Positions 44,530 through 54,336 are shown, counted from the first letter of the stretch. The stretch: DNA of 64,000 bases from Paenibacillus sp. L3-i20 (GCF_022180385.2 NZ_BQME02000002.1:1302001-1366000); one strand, 5' to 3'. The notes: generated by a model not told the origin, from the sequence alone. Translations and numbers: made by a program.

Positions 44530-45629
44530 AGCTCTACGTCCTCTCCTTTTAGTTCCATCACGATATCTCTTACCCATTGCACAGGCACATCAGACTTGAT
44601 CTCTACTTTCCCTATTGCAGTTGGAACAACAAAGACCATTGTGCCTTCGGTAAATTTTTTATCGTGCATCATGGCAGACATAATGGCATCTACATCGAAA
44701 TGCTCCGGCAATCGGGTTGGAAGTCCACATTGGGCAAGAACTCGCTTCGTTACCGTATACACTTCTTCAGGAGCTCCATATCGAACTCCCAGCTTAGCTG
44801 AACCAACCATTCCGATAGAGATCGCTTCTCCGTGTTGAAGTTCGTTATAACCTGCAACAGCCTCAAGTGCATGCCCGATTGTATGACCTAAATTAAGTAT
44901 CGCACGGAGCCCATTTTCTCGCTCATCCTGAGATACGACCGAAGCTTTAACACTACATCCATTATGTAGCGCATAACCTAGTGCATCTAAATCAAGTTCA
45001 AGCAATTTTTGTGCATTATTCTCACACCAAGCTACAAATGAGGAATCCCATATAAGTCCATGCTTCACAACTTCGGATAGTCCGCTGCTAACATCCCTTG
45101 GAGGTAGAGATTGTAATGTATTTAGATCGTATAGAACAAATTCTGGCTGGTGAAAAGCACCGATAATATTTTTGGCTTGTGGATGGTTTACCGCTACTTT
45201 CCCTCCGACACTACTGTCATGAGCTAGAATAGTAGTTGGTATTTGTATAAATTTAATACCTCTCATATACGAGGCTGCAACAAATCCAGCAAGATCACCG
45301 ACAACTCCGCCACCTAATGCAACAATTGCGGATTTTCTATCTAGTCCTGCATCCAATGCTTTTGCAACTAACTCCTCAAGCATTGTAAGTGATTTGGAAC
45401 CCTCTCCAGCAGGGACGATTGCAGTGGCAACCGAATAACCTCCTTGATTTAAAGAAGATTCCACCTGAGCTAAATAAAGAGGGGCAACATTAGAATCCGA
45501 AATAATTAATAGTGGTGACTTTTGTCCGATACCATGCTTTTGAAAATAGGTAGAAACCTCTTTTAAGAGGTTTTCCCCTATATAAATTGGATATGAGCGA
45601 TCGCCTAAATCAACTAGCAGCTCACGCAT
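44526..45629 (-). CDS. aroB: 3-dehydroquinate synthase
   Basis: NAD- and metal-dependent cyclisation of DAHP in the shikimate pathway. GGGVVGDLAGFVAASYMRGI lies near 105-124, PTTILAHDSSVGGKVAVNHPQAKN near 130-153, and the metal-binding HGEAISIGM and LNLGHTIGHALE later. The 367-aa length is normal. Confidence 0.97.
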   Translation of the reverse strand: MRELLVDLGDRSYPIYIGENLLKEVSTYFQKHGIGQKSPLLIISDSNVAPLYLAQVESSLNQGGYSVATAIVPAGEGSKSLTMLEELVAKALDAGLDRKSAIVALGGGVVGDLAGFVAASYMRGIKFIQIPTTILAHDSSVGGKVAVNHPQAKNIIGAFHQPEFVLYDLNTLQSLPPRDVSSGLSEVVKHGLIWDSSFVAWCENNAQKLLELDLDALGYALHNGCSVKASVVSQDERENGLRAILNLGHTIGHALEAVAGYNELQHGEAISIGMVGSAKLGVRYGAPEEVYTVTKRVLAQCGLPTRLPEHFDVDAIMSAMMHDKKFTEGTMVFVVPTAIGKVEIKSDVPVQWVRDIVMELKGEDVEL

Positions 45630-45632
45630 CGC

Positions 45633-46802
45633 TTAGTACCGATCCAGTTGCTCAAGGTAGCTATTTACATTCGCACGAATTTCTTCGATTGAATCTCCGC
45701 CGAACTTCTCAAGGAATGCTTTCGCTACTTCCCAAGCTACAACATGTTCCATTACAACGCTTGCCGCAGGTACTGCACAGCTATCAGAGCGTTCTACTTG
45801 AGCTGTGAATGGCTCTTTTGTATCGATATCAACGCTACGAAGAGGTTTATATAGCGTTGGAATTGGCTTCATTACGCCACGAACGACGATTTGTTCACCA
45901 TTCGTCATGCCGCCTTCGAAGCCGCCTAGACGATTGCTAGCACGATGGTAGCCCTTCTCTTCTGTATACAAAATTTCATCGTGTACAAGAGATCCTCTTA
46001 GTTTAGCTGCTTCAAATCCAATTCCGATTTCGCATCCTTTGAAAGCGTTAATCGATACGACAGCTTGTGCGATCCGACCATCTAACTTGCGATCCCACTG
46101 AACATGGCTGCCTAAACCAATTGGCACACCTTCAATGACACATTCAACAATACCTCCGATTGAATCGCCTTCAGCCTTGATTTGGTCAATATAATCCATC
46201 ATCTTTTGCTCTGTTTCCTTATCAACTACGCGAACAGATGATTCTTCGGTTAAACGAATGAGGTCATCAACAGGCAGTTGGTTCGCAGGTGCTTCAATCT
46301 CCCCAATACGAATAACTTGTCCAGCAACTTTTATACCGAACTCAGCTAGCAATTGTCTAGCTATCGCACCTACAGCTACACGGGCTGCAGTTTCACGAGC
46401 ACTGGAACGCTCAAGCACATTTCGCAGATCTTTTAAATTGTATTTTAAGCCACCATTAAGGTCTGCATGACCCGGTCGTGGACGGTGTACACGACGCTTC
46501 TCCTCGTCACTGCCTTCGATTGGCTCAATGTTCATAACTTTCGTCCAATGTTTCCAGTCATTATTCTGAACGACAAGTGCAACTGGTGCTCCTGTTGTTC
46601 TTCCATGACGAACCCCACCTACTACATCAGCAGTGTCCTTTTCAATTTGCATTCTACGTCCGCGGCCATGACCTTTCTGGCGACGATGCAGTTGAAAGTT
46701 CAATTCCTCGAAATCAATGGTTAAATTACTTGGCAAACCCTCTATAATTGCGGTCAATTGTGGACCGTGGGTTTCTCCTGCAGTCAAGTACCGTAAACTC
46801 AT
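45633..46802 (-). CDS. aroC: Chorismate synthase
   Basis: FMN-dependent formation of chorismate from EPSP. The start motif [31 protein letters not shown] near 40-56, [15 protein letters not shown] and [14 protein letters not shown] are family signatures. A TTG at 46808 is in frame, but ATG 46802 is seven bases from AAGGAGGAG (389 aa). It opens aroCBH (aroF in B. subtilis nomenclature). Confidence 0.97.
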   Translation of the reverse strand: MSLRYLTAGETHGPQLTAIIEGLPSNLTIDFEELNFQLHRRQKGHGRGRRMQIEKDTADVVGGVRHGRTTGAPVALVVQNNDWKHWTKVMNIEPIEGSDEEKRRVHRPRPGHADLNGGLKYNLKDLRNVLERSSARETAARVAVGAIARQLLAEFGIKVAGQVIRIGEIEAPANQLPVDDLIRLTEESSVRVVDKETEQKMMDYIDQIKAEGDSIGGIVECVIEGVPIGLGSHVQWDRKLDGRIAQAVVSINAFKGCEIGIGFEAAKLRGSLVHDEILYTEEKGYHRASNRLGGFEGGMTNGEQIVVRGVMKPIPTLYKPLRSVDIDTKEPFTAQVERSDSCAVPAASVVMEHVVAWEVAKAFLEKFGGDSIEEIRANVNSYLEQLDRY

Positions 46803-46872
46803 ACCCAAACTCCTCCTTCAACGCAAGCTTTCTTTCGCCTGCTGTCATGAATTGCCCAAAACATCTTTGCTC

Positions 46873-46901
46873 ATTATAGTATAGCGATGCAGGTTTGACA
46901 A
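46873..46901 (-). promoter_or_regulatory. Promoter of aroC-aroB-aroH
   Basis: TTGTCA (46896-46901), 17-bp spacer, TATAAT (46873-46878). The predicted start is about 65 bases before the aroC ATG. Confidence 0.75.
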
Positions 46902-46947
46902 GAAATCTTCTAATAGGCGTTGCAGTTTTAACGCTTTACCACAACGA

Positions 46948-47000
46948 AGAAGGGGCCGGCTCTTTCATCCAACTGGATGGAAAGTAACCTGGCCCCTCCG
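46948..47000 (-). terminator. Compound hairpin after the 56-aa gene
   Basis: On the minus strand GGGGCC pairs with GGCCCC, enclosing CTTTCCATCC/GGATGAAAG around AGTT. The following TTCTTCG is a poor T tract. It could be a terminator or an RNA element; it lies 10 bases after the small ORF. Confidence 0.6.
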
Positions 47001-47010
47001 ATATAAGCGA

Positions 47011-47181
47011 TTACAACGTATTCATACTTCGCTCATTATTATGTATTACAGCTTCTGAAGTTAACTGCCAATCATTCACTAGTCTGTTCATTTGACCTTT
47101 ATCTACTCCAATAATTTGTGCACATTCCTGAATCGTAATAAATCCATGCCGATATGCGTCAATTACTTTCCGCTTATCCAT
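47011..47181 (-). CDS. 56-aa HTH-like small protein
   Basis: Short open frame beginning MDKRKVIDAYRHGFITIQEC and continuing AQIIGVDKGQMNRLVNDW. The stretch ITIQECAQIIGVDKGQMNRLV has the spacing of a helix-turn-helix (a polar helix, a GVD turn, a recognition helix). The ATG at 47181 follows AAGGG by nine bases; ATG 47187 is also possible. It lies between cheR and aroC, followed by a stable hairpin. I do not recognise a named family; a small DNA-binding regulator is the simplest guess. Confidence 0.72.
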   Translation of the reverse strand: MDKRKVIDAYRHGFITIQECAQIIGVDKGQMNRLVNDWQLTSEAVIHNNERSMNTL

Positions 47182-47253
47182 CTCCATCCGCCCTTCTGAT
47201 CATGTAATGATAATGACTAGTATAGGAATAGATGGAAATTGGTATACATTCAT

Positions 47254-48033
47254 CTATAAGCGGCGGTAAAAGAATGTGTCTGCTGTCTCAAACCCGAATT
47301 GGCTTGGCGAAAAAATTTGTTCTGTACTTCCTACAAACAATAACCCACCAGGCTTGAGTGCAGCAGAAAACTTATGATAAAGCTGGCTTTTAGCTTCTTC
47401 AGTAAAATAAATCATAACATTGCGGCAGACGATAAGATCATAACCAGAATCAAACGTATCATGCAACAAGTTCTGCTGCTTGAAATTAATTGATTTCTTA
47501 AGTACGTCTGATACAAGGAAAGCACCTTCTGATGGTGAAAAATACTTATTTCTGTAATCCATAGGAACATCCCTTAAAGACCGTTCTAAATAACTGCCCT
47601 CTTGAGCCTTTTGAAGTACGTTATTATCAAGGTCTGTCGCAAGAAGACTCGAACGTCCAAGGGCACCAAGCTCAGAAAGAATCATTGCAATTGTGTATGG
47701 CTCTTCACCAGTGGAGCAAGCAGCACTCCATACTTTAAGCTTCGGAGTAGTTACCAACATTTCAGGAAGAAATCGATTTCTAAGTACGTCCCAACGGACT
47801 GGGTTTCGCCAAAATTCTGAAACGTTAATCGTCATACGATCCAAGAACTCATTTAACAATGCCCGATTTTGTTCTATCGCTTGATAATATTGATCAAATG
47901 TTGAAAATCCGTGTTTCATTCGCAGCGTCGTTAAGCGTCGTTTCATTTGTGCTTCTTTGTATTGGGAAAGATCAATGTCGGTCTTTCGTTTAATACGTAT
48001 TACAAATTGTGAGAAGTCCTGATCCTCTGACAT
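47254..48033 (-). CDS. cheR: Chemotaxis protein methyltransferase CheR
   Basis: SAM-dependent methylation of glutamates on chemoreceptors. The N-terminal CheR domain (IKRKTDIDLSQYKEAQMKRRL, about 13-33) is followed by the methyltransferase with LKVWSAACSTGEEPYTIAMIL near 95-115 and DLIVCRNVMIYF near 199. Start ATG 48033 with GGAGG upstream (259 aa). Placed before aroC as in B. subtilis; ndk, normally between hepT and cheR, is absent. Confidence 0.94.
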   Translation of the reverse strand: MSEDQDFSQFVIRIKRKTDIDLSQYKEAQMKRRLTTLRMKHGFSTFDQYYQAIEQNRALLNEFLDRMTINVSEFWRNPVRWDVLRNRFLPEMLVTTPKLKVWSAACSTGEEPYTIAMILSELGALGRSSLLATDLDNNVLQKAQEGSYLERSLRDVPMDYRNKYFSPSEGAFLVSDVLKKSINFKQQNLLHDTFDSGYDLIVCRNVMIYFTEEAKSQLYHKFSAALKPGGLLFVGSTEQIFSPSQFGFETADTFFYRRL

Positions 48034-48047
48034 GGCGTCCTCCAAGG

Positions 48048-48076
48048 ATAACGGTGAAACAATAGCTTACCGTTAT
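48048..48076 (-). promoter_or_regulatory. Inverted repeat just 5' of the cheR ribosome site
   Basis: ATAACGGT (48048-48055) and ACCGTTAT (48069-48076) are perfect complements around 13 bases, directly before the GGAGG at 48038-48042. It could be an operator or an mRNA hairpin that affects cheR translation. Confidence 0.45.
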
Positions 48077-48130
48077 ATCGTTTGATCGTAGCTGACTAGT
48101 TCATCCTGTGTACAGAAGACACTTTAACGA

Positions 48131-49105
48131 TTAGTAGTTACGTTTACCGACGAAGTATGCAATGTCGGTAAGATTCTTTTTCGCCGTTATGTCGGGTAAA
48201 TCCTTTAATGCATGTAAAGCTTTTTGTATGTATCGGTTAGCCATTTCATCAGCTAATCCTCCGCCTTCGCTATTTCTGATTAATTGGATTGCTCGTTTTG
48301 TATCGGCAAACCCATCAAAGTCACGAATTTTTTGGATTTCTTCCAGTAATGGACCTCTAATCTTTGCATCTTGAAGAGCTAATATAACTGGTAAAGTTAC
48401 ATTACCTTGACGTATATCAGAGCCAGGGGGCTTGCCAATTTGTTTCTCTGTTCCGTATAGATCTAGCAAGTCATCTCGAATTTGAAATGCCATTCCGACG
48501 TTATAGCCATAACGATATAGTCGGTTTGCTGTCGTACGATCCACATTCCCTGCTATTGCTCCAAGTTGACAACTAATGGCGATGAGTAGCGCTGTTTTCC
48601 GGCGAATACGCAGCATATAATTACGAATCGATTGCTCCGTATTAAAGAAATCACGGATTTGTTCCATTTCTCCGATACACATTTGTACCAATGCCTTCGA
48701 CAATACTTGATGAATTAATGGATTAGGCAGCCCCGATGCAATTGCGAGCGCTTTACCGTGAATATAATCACCAGTGTACATTGCAATACGATTGTCCCAT
48801 TTGGACTTTACGGTTAGTTGTCCACGACGCGTCTCAGCATCATCTATTACATCATCATGAACGAGTGATGCCATATGAATCAGTTCAAGAGGCACTGCAA
48901 TACGCTTCATAACATCAAGCTTATAATCACCGAACTTGCCAGCAAGTAGGACGAATACAGGCCGTATACGTTTCCCGCCTGCTTTTAACAGATGTGTTGA
49001 TGCCTCACTAAGAAGAGCATGATCATCGGAAACGCTTCGCTCCAGTTCATGCTCAATCTGATTCAAATCACCCTTCATCTTTGCATACAAGTCTAATAGT
49101 TTCAT
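48131..49105 (-). CDS. hepT: Heptaprenyl diphosphate synthase component II
   Basis: Catalytic large subunit making the C35 side chain of menaquinone-7. The first aspartate-rich motif is LVHDDVIDDAE near 83-93, the second GMAFQIRDDLLDLYG near 208-222, and GGKRIRPVF lies near 43. The 324 aa are normal. Its partner HepS is encoded at 52198-53067 in the same run. Confidence 0.95.
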   Translation of the reverse strand: MKLLDLYAKMKGDLNQIEHELERSVSDDHALLSEASTHLLKAGGKRIRPVFVLLAGKFGDYKLDVMKRIAVPLELIHMASLVHDDVIDDAETRRGQLTVKSKWDNRIAMYTGDYIHGKALAIASGLPNPLIHQVLSKALVQMCIGEMEQIRDFFNTEQSIRNYMLRIRRKTALLIAISCQLGAIAGNVDRTTANRLYRYGYNVGMAFQIRDDLLDLYGTEKQIGKPPGSDIRQGNVTLPVILALQDAKIRGPLLEEIQKIRDFDGFADTKRAIQLIRNSEGGGLADEMANRYIQKALHALKDLPDITAKKNLTDIAYFVGKRNY

Positions 49106-49963
49106 TCATTCACCTTTTTGGGGAGATTGTCCTTTATAAAAGCATAGTTCTACTTCACTCTGAAGCAAGTTCAGTTGTTTCGCATAACGGAAATATAGAG
49201 CTAACCCCTCTTGAAGTTTATCTCCAAAATCATATTGCAGAGATTGGAAATAAATAGTCCAATAATCGGATTTGCCACCTAGTCGTTCAATCGCACGTTT
49301 TACTAGTTCTTCCTGACGTCCAAGATTGTGTTTCTTGGTAGACAACAACGCATCATAAACGGAATGTATACCATCACCGTTTCTTTCTACGATCTCTTTG
49401 CGAGCTGCAACTACTGCGTATGTCATACCTAGATTAGTCCAGTTATTCCACTCTTCACCGAGATCCATAACATACAGACCTTCACAATTCCAAGAAGCTG
49501 CAATTGCGGGATCACCAATCAACAATGCGGCGTCTGCATCCCTTAACATTATTTCTAAGTTTGGTTCCGTGGGTATATAATCAGGTTTGCATTCGTAACG
49601 CATTTCCATAATAATTTTCAGCAAATTTACAGACGTTTCTGATGCAGTTGTCACTGCAATACGTTTAGGTCTTATTTTTTCAATCGGCTCTTTTAGAAAC
49701 AAAATAATAGAATGTACGCGACCAATTGAACCGACAGACAACTGCGGCATCAATATATAATTTTGAGCAAATTGTCCATATGAAAATGAAGAAATAGCTG
49801 ATAAGTCTAGCTCACCAACATTTAGTAATCGGTTAAGCTCAGATGGAACACGAGAAATTACTTCAAATGATCGCTCGCGCGCCTGTTTCTCAAATCCATA
49901 AAACAATGGCCAAGCGTTTGCGTAATCTATTTCACCGATGGTGATCGGGCGATTGAAGCCCAT
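49106..49963 (-). CDS. mqnA: Chorismate dehydratase (MqnA-like, futalosine menaquinone pathway)
   Basis: Periplasmic-binding-protein fold enzyme. GEIDYANAWPLFYGFE at the N terminus and LDLSAISSFSYGQF near 55 match MqnA, which forms 3-enolpyruvyl-benzoate from chorismate. GDPAI near 150 and NLGMTYAVVAAR near 178 also fit. ATG 49963 has GGGGAG nine bases upstream (285 aa). Its location among hepS, menG, ubiA and ubiX supports the futalosine route; mqnB, C and D are not in the window. Confidence 0.88.
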   Translation of the reverse strand: MGFNRPITIGEIDYANAWPLFYGFEKQARERSFEVISRVPSELNRLLNVGELDLSAISSFSYGQFAQNYILMPQLSVGSIGRVHSIILFLKEPIEKIRPKRIAVTTASETSVNLLKIIMEMRYECKPDYIPTEPNLEIMLRDADAALLIGDPAIAASWNCEGLYVMDLGEEWNNWTNLGMTYAVVAARKEIVERNGDGIHSVYDALLSTKKHNLGRQEELVKRAIERLGGKSDYWTIYFQSLQYDFGDKLQEGLALYFRYAKQLNLLQSEVELCFYKGQSPQKGE

Positions 49964-50606
49964 TATGCTCATCTCCCCATCTTCTGTACAAATCGTGATC
50001 TATGTCTATACTGTCTAACACTTTTCCAACTAAAAAGTTAATCATCTCATCCATTGATTGCGGTTTATAATAAAATGCCGGCATTGCCGGCACAATACGC
50101 ACACCTAATTTGGCTAAAGTCAGCATATTTTCCAAATGAATAACATGTAAAGGTGTCTCTCTTGGTACGAGCAGAAGCTTACGTCCCTCTTTCAACATTA
50201 CATCAGCAGCTCTTGTTAATAAATTGTTTGAGCTCCCATGTGCAATAGAGGACAACGTTCCCATAGAACAAGGAACAATGAGCATACCTTCAACTCGGAA
50301 GGAACCACTTGCAATTGATGCACCAATATCTCCATTCGGATGATAAATGAGATTGCCATCTGTTATGTGTTGACCAAATCTACGTTCAAGCGTCTCGGAT
50401 CTTCGAACCGTTTCCCAGCCCATCTCTTCCTTCAGCACTCTCCAGCCAGCCTCTGTCACAACAAGATGAACCAAATATTGCTGCTGCAATAATTGTTCAA
50501 CAAGACGTATTCCATAGATTGAACCGCTTGCACCTGTAATGCCAACAACCCATCTTTTTTGTTTAACTATATTTGCCCCACTCGCTTGAAACGAACCCAC
50601 TACCAT
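49932..50606 (-). CDS. ubiX: UbiX-family flavin prenyltransferase
   Basis: Makes the prenylated FMN cofactor for UbiD-type decarboxylases. VGITGASGSIYGIRLVEQLL (about 21-40) is the FMN loop, and PCSMGTLSSIAHGSSNNLLTRAADV near 119-143 and LLVPRETPLHVIHLENM near 149-165 are family motifs. The first 15 residues are atypical and a later start is possible. In the futalosine pathway a UbiD-like decarboxylase would use the cofactor. Confidence 0.92.
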   Translation of the reverse strand: MVVGSFQASGANIVKQKRWVVGITGASGSIYGIRLVEQLLQQQYLVHLVVTEAGWRVLKEEMGWETVRRSETLERRFGQHITDGNLIYHPNGDIGASIASGSFRVEGMLIVPCSMGTLSSIAHGSSNNLLTRAADVMLKEGRKLLLVPRETPLHVIHLENMLTLAKLGVRIVPAMPAFYYKPQSMDEMINFLVGKVLDSIDIDHDLYRRWGDEHNGLQSPDHHR

Positions 50607-51475
50607 TGCCTTAACACCACTAAATCAACTATCGTGAAAAGAAACAATAAGACGCTTAACGTACCATTCATTCCGAAAAACGCAGTAGGCACACGAGACA
50701 AGTCAGTCGGCTTTACAAGCCAGTGCTGATAAAATAATAGTGTAATGGATAATAAAGCGCCTAACAAGTACATCCAGCTAAGCTGTGTCATCCAAAACAG
50801 TGCAATAAATCCGATTGCTGTAATGATGTGAAGCGAACGTGCAATCCAAATTGCACCTGTTAATCCAAAACGGGCTGGTATAGACTTTAAACCCGCTTTA
50901 CGGTCATATTCAAAATCTTGTGTCGCATAAATAATATCAAAACCTGCAATCCACAGTGCAACCGTCCCATACAACAGCCATGCTGCTCCGTTGAACTCGC
51001 CTGTTATAGACACCCATCCACCAAGCGGTGACAATGCTATCGTTAAACCTAAGACGATATGACATAACCAAGTGAATCGTTTCGTATACGAATATAATAC
51101 AAGGAAAAAGACTGCGATTGGCATTAGCTTTAGTGCAATTGGTTCTAAATTAATCGTCGCTAAAAATAATAATCCAAATGAAACAATTATAAATAATAGA
51201 ACCTCTGCCGACTTAAGTAAGCCTGCTGGAAGCGCTCTACCGTTTGTTCTTGGGTTGTGGAAGTCTATTGCTTTATCGATTAGACGATTAAGACTCATCG
51301 CCGCACTTCTTGCCCCGAACATTGCCAATGAGATCCAGCCTATTTCACTCCACGAAGGTAATTGCCCCTCCATCATAACTGATCCCAGAATAGCACCGAT
51401 GTAGGCAAATGGTAATGCAAATATTGTATGTTCAAATTTAATCATTTCAAGAATAATGCCTAGTTTGCGAATCAT
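50600..51475 (-). CDS. UbiA-family polyprenyltransferase (MqnP-like)
   Basis: Membrane prenyltransferase of 291 aa with about eight hydrophobic segments. The first Asp-rich motif is [23 protein letters not shown] near 62-84 and the second [21 protein letters not shown] near 178-198. It probably attaches the heptaprenyl chain in menaquinone synthesis; MqnP is the futalosine-pathway version, MenA the classical one. Context with mqnA and ubiX favours MqnP. Confidence 0.9.
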   Translation of the reverse strand: MIRKLGIILEMIKFEHTIFALPFAYIGAILGSVMMEGQLPSWSEIGWISLAMFGARSAAMSLNRLIDKAIDFHNPRTNGRALPAGLLKSAEVLLFIIVSFGLLFLATINLEPIALKLMPIAVFFLVLYSYTKRFTWLCHIVLGLTIALSPLGGWVSITGEFNGAAWLLYGTVALWIAGFDIIYATQDFEYDRKAGLKSIPARFGLTGAIWIARSLHIITAIGFIALFWMTQLSWMYLLGALLSITLLFYQHWLVKPTDLSRVPTAFFGMNGTLSVLLFLFTIVDLVVLRQW

Positions 51476-52191
51476 AGCTGCCCATCATTTCCCTTCGTAC
51501 CCATATGCAAAGCGGCAATACCGCCGAAAAACAGATTCACTTCGGTATTATGTAAACCTGCCTGCTTAAATAGCTCCGTTAATTGCTTGGAGTCAGGAAA
51601 TAATTTCAATGAAACAGGGAGCCACTGATATTCTTTAAACCGATTTGCAATCATCTTGCCGAAAAGTGGCATAATTCGTTCAAAATAAAAATTGTAGATG
51701 CCTTTGAATGGTTGCCATGTTGGTTTCGAAAGTTCCAGGCAGACGACTTTTCCACCCGGCTTAACGACACGATGCATTTCACGCAACACTTGCAAATAAT
51801 CTGGAACATTACGTAATCCGAAACCGATCGTTACATAATCAAACGTGTTGTCCTCATACGGTAAATTCATCGCATTGCCTTGAACCAATTCAATTTGTCT
51901 GCCAAGAGCTTCCCTTGCTACCTTCTCAGCGCCAACGTTCAGCATATTTTGACTGAAATCAAGACCGATAATATGGCCTGTCTCACTTGCGCGGGCAAGA
52001 TCAATAGTCCAATCTGCCGTACCGCAACAAATATCAAGAGCATTCTGCCCCTTCTGAACGTTCATCTTGTACATCGTATACTTACGCCATGCTTTATGTC
52101 TTCGGAAGCTTATCACATCGTTCATAAAATCATATTTAGGTGCGATAGTTTCGAATAAGGCATGTACGTGACTTTTAGAGTTTGTATCCAC
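51472..52191 (-). CDS. menG: Demethylmenaquinone methyltransferase
   Basis: SAM-dependent C-methylation, the last step to menaquinone. [27 protein letters not shown] near 10-36, [16 protein letters not shown] near 52 and [25 protein letters not shown] near 125 are UbiE/MenG signatures. The 239-aa length is normal. Overlaps ubiA by four bases (ATGA). Confidence 0.97.
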   Translation of the reverse strand: MDTNSKSHVHALFETIAPKYDFMNDVISFRRHKAWRKYTMYKMNVQKGQNALDICCGTADWTIDLARASETGHIIGLDFSQNMLNVGAEKVAREALGRQIELVQGNAMNLPYEDNTFDYVTIGFGLRNVPDYLQVLREMHRVVKPGGKVVCLELSKPTWQPFKGIYNFYFERIMPLFGKMIANRFKEYQWLPVSLKLFPDSKQLTELFKQAGLHNTEVNLFFGGIAALHMGTKGNDGQL

Positions 52192-52197
52192 CCTATC

Positions 52198-53067
52198 TCA
52201 CCTCATTTCATTTAGGGCGGGTAAGGAATTGTTGATGTTATTATTCAAGCTTTCCAAAATCCCGCTAATTTCTTTAACTAATATGTCCGACTCGAGCTTT
52301 GCTGCTACTGCCTTCATTGCTTCAACAGCGAGCTTTAGCTTTTTATTTAAATGTTTTCGAGAATCGTATTTTTCTACCATATCTCTTATAAATGCCCTCT
52401 CAAAAGGCATTGAAGTCAGACGATGACGCTCTTCCTCGTTACCTGATTGGAGCAAATACCAATAGGTCCAGCTCTTCTCAAAACGTTCTTTGCTTTCACT
52501 CCGCTCAATCTCATCTAGGGCAACCTCGAATCTGCTAACGCCATTAAGTAGCTCAGGCCATAGCCTTGAGAGAGTACCTTCGAGCAATGTTGAAAATTGA
52601 CCAAACATTTCACTCCTGAGTTGAACTGCGAAGCCGAAGTATTCATCCGCTGTTAATCGCAGTTGCCTCATACGTATATACAGATTCACCTTTAGTCGGT
52701 TTACTTCGCAAACTGCGTTGCTTATTTTTGTAATCATCTCGATTTGTCCCGCTTCAGCTAAAAGTTGATAGAAACGAGCACTGAAAAAGTCCCCAGCCAG
52801 CACGTTAAGCTGCCTTGAACGCATCTCTTTTTCTGAGCGCCTTGCCGTCTCCGTATCAATAAGATCATGTGTATCCATCCCAAGCTGAACGAGTGAAATA
52901 ACGAGTGTATATAGCTCACTATGCTTACTCAACGTCGGTTGTTGATTCAGAAATGCATATAACATTCGTAATCTAGGACCTGCTATTGGAGGAAGTTCCG
53001 TGTGCGTATGTATCATATCATGTTTCGCATATTGTTGTGTCAATTCTGTAATGCGGTATGTTGTCAT
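52198..53067 (-). CDS. hepS: Heptaprenyl diphosphate synthase component I
   Basis: Small non-catalytic subunit that with HepT sets the C35 chain length. The helical 289-aa protein retains QLGMDTHDLID, LNVLAGDFFSARFYQLLAEAGQIEMI and a later alpha-helical core seen in HepS proteins. ATG 53067 has GGAGG 8 bases upstream; the frame to 53109 lacks support. Placed between the unknown 189-aa gene and menG. Confidence 0.9.
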   Translation of the reverse strand: MTTYRITELTQQYAKHDMIHTHTELPPIAGPRLRMLYAFLNQQPTLSKHSELYTLVISLVQLGMDTHDLIDTETARRSEKEMRSRQLNVLAGDFFSARFYQLLAEAGQIEMITKISNAVCEVNRLKVNLYIRMRQLRLTADEYFGFAVQLRSEMFGQFSTLLEGTLSRLWPELLNGVSRFEVALDEIERSESKERFEKSWTYWYLLQSGNEEERHRLTSMPFERAFIRDMVEKYDSRKHLNKKLKLAVEAMKAVAAKLESDILVKEISGILESLNNNINNSLPALNEMR

Positions 53068-53188
53068 GGTAAAAGCCTCCGAACGTAAGTAGCAGGGTTT
53101 GCCGCTCAATAATCTAAACTATTATATCACAACTTCGGATCAGAGAATACGAATCCGATTTTATGTTCACCGTTTCGCCCCAAAGGCA

Positions 53189-53758
53189 TTATTGCATGTG
53201 TGAAGATTGCGCCGAGTAGCCTTGAGCATTGCCAAACCGCGTCATCCAAGCCTTCGTAAAGCTAAGTCGAAGACGCTTTCGCCAAGTCTCATCATAGGCT
53301 GGATTCGCATAATCAAGAGTTTTCAATTCTCTAACGAGCCATTCATCCGATTGCCTCACATCAATTGCTGCAAGAAGTCTTTTTCCATCTTCATCTCTCT
53401 CAACTATCCGTACAAGTAGCCTATTGACGTTATCTAGCTGGACGAACGAAACGTTTATTAGCTTCTTAACATCATTGAACCAAGTTTCTGGTCTACCGCC
53501 ATCTGCAGCTACTAACAGTTCAAGCGACAGCCTTGAATTACTCCACTCGACATGTCCGATCTTTTCTTTAAATGGAATTGCGAGTAAAACATCAACCAGA
53601 TTCGAGGTAGTAAGATGATCGATTGAACTACTTTTAAATACAACGATATTGTTACGCTCTTCCTCATTCTTCGATAAAGTGCCTATTACCCATACCAAAC
53701 CTATTGTGATGACTAATGTTAACGCGTAAGCCGTCACAATTGATTTCCTGACTCGCAT
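53189..53758 (-). CDS. Uncharacterised membrane-anchored protein next to hepS
   Basis: 189 aa with a basic N terminus and one membrane segment (TAYALTLVITIGLVWVIGTL, about 9-28). The remainder is a soluble, probably external domain containing two similar-looking strand-rich stretches. No cysteine or catalytic motif is visible. ATG 53758 follows GGAGGTG. I do not recognise the family. Its position between mtrB and hepS suggests co-transcription with either. Confidence 0.7.
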   Translation of the reverse strand: MRVRKSIVTAYALTLVITIGLVWVIGTLSKNEEERNNIVVFKSSSIDHLTTSNLVDVLLAIPFKEKIGHVEWSNSRLSLELLVAADGGRPETWFNDVKKLINVSFVQLDNVNRLLVRIVERDEDGKRLLAAIDVRQSDEWLVRELKTLDYANPAYDETWRKRLRLSFTKAWMTRFGNAQGYSAQSSHMQ

Positions 53759-53930
53759 TGCTGCACCTCCATGCTACTACGAATGAGAACTTGCCATACT
53801 TTAAGTTTGTTCAATCCAAACTAGACTCATACTATCAATGGCTTATTCAACATTGTACGAGATTGCATGGACAATTATTCAGCTTGTGCAATATTGCTGA
53901 GGTTGTTCCAGTATGAATCTATAAACACAA

Positions 53931-53954
53931 CAAAAAAGCAGGCATCGCCTGCTT
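53931..53954 (-). terminator. Intrinsic terminator after mtrB
   Basis: AAGCAGGC (53936-53943) and GCCTGCTT (53947-53954) form an 8-bp stem with loop ATC. On the minus strand six T follow. Confidence 0.88.
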
Positions 53955-53966
53955 CATGTACAATCA

Positions 53967-54188
53967 TTACTGATCCGTTTCTACGGTACCATATTTCGTC
54001 ATAACGATCGCTTTACCTCTAATTTTGATTGCAGAGGTGTGGTCAGTAAACTGACAGATTAAAACTTCGTTTTTATCGAGCTTCTCTGTATGATGAAATC
54101 GTGTATCCTGACCACGTGTCAGTCCGATTACCTGAACACCTTGATCCTTTGCTTTCACTACAATATAATCGCCAACCGTAGGCTCCAT
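53967..54188 (-). CDS. mtrB: Trp RNA-binding attenuation protein (TRAP)
   Basis: 73 aa from ATG 54188 (GGAGGG upstream); an in-frame codon at 54221 is unsupported. [20 protein letters not shown] (20-39) contains the tryptophan-binding loop. The RNA-contact residues correspond to Lys36, Lys55 and Arg57 (SAIKIRG), matching Lys37, Lys56 and Arg58 of B. subtilis TRAP. An 11-mer ring binding GAG/UAG repeats is expected, and such repeats precede trpE at 44042-44110. In B. subtilis folE (mtrA) lies just upstream; here it is missing and hbs is the direct neighbour. Confidence 0.96.
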   Translation of the reverse strand: MEPTVGDYIVVKAKDQGVQVIGLTRGQDTRFHHTEKLDKNEVLICQFTDHTSAIKIRGKAIVMTKYGTVETDQ

Positions 54189-54280
54189 GGTGATCCCTCC
54201 GCATTTGTCGTTCAAAGTCATCCATGTGAATTATAGTGGAAGTCGCTATATAGTGCAATGACTAGTCTCTATTTTCGAGA

Positions 54281-54320
54281 GAAAAGAAAGACGCTCAAAC
54301 AAAAATGCGTTCGAGCGTCT
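54281..54320 (-). terminator. Intrinsic terminator after hbs
   Basis: AGACGCTC (54289-54296) pairs with GAGCGTCT (54313-54320) across a 16-base loop; on the minus strand TTCTTTTCTC follows. It separates hbs from mtrB. Confidence 0.8.
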
Positions 54321-54336
54321 CACCTAAACATATACG

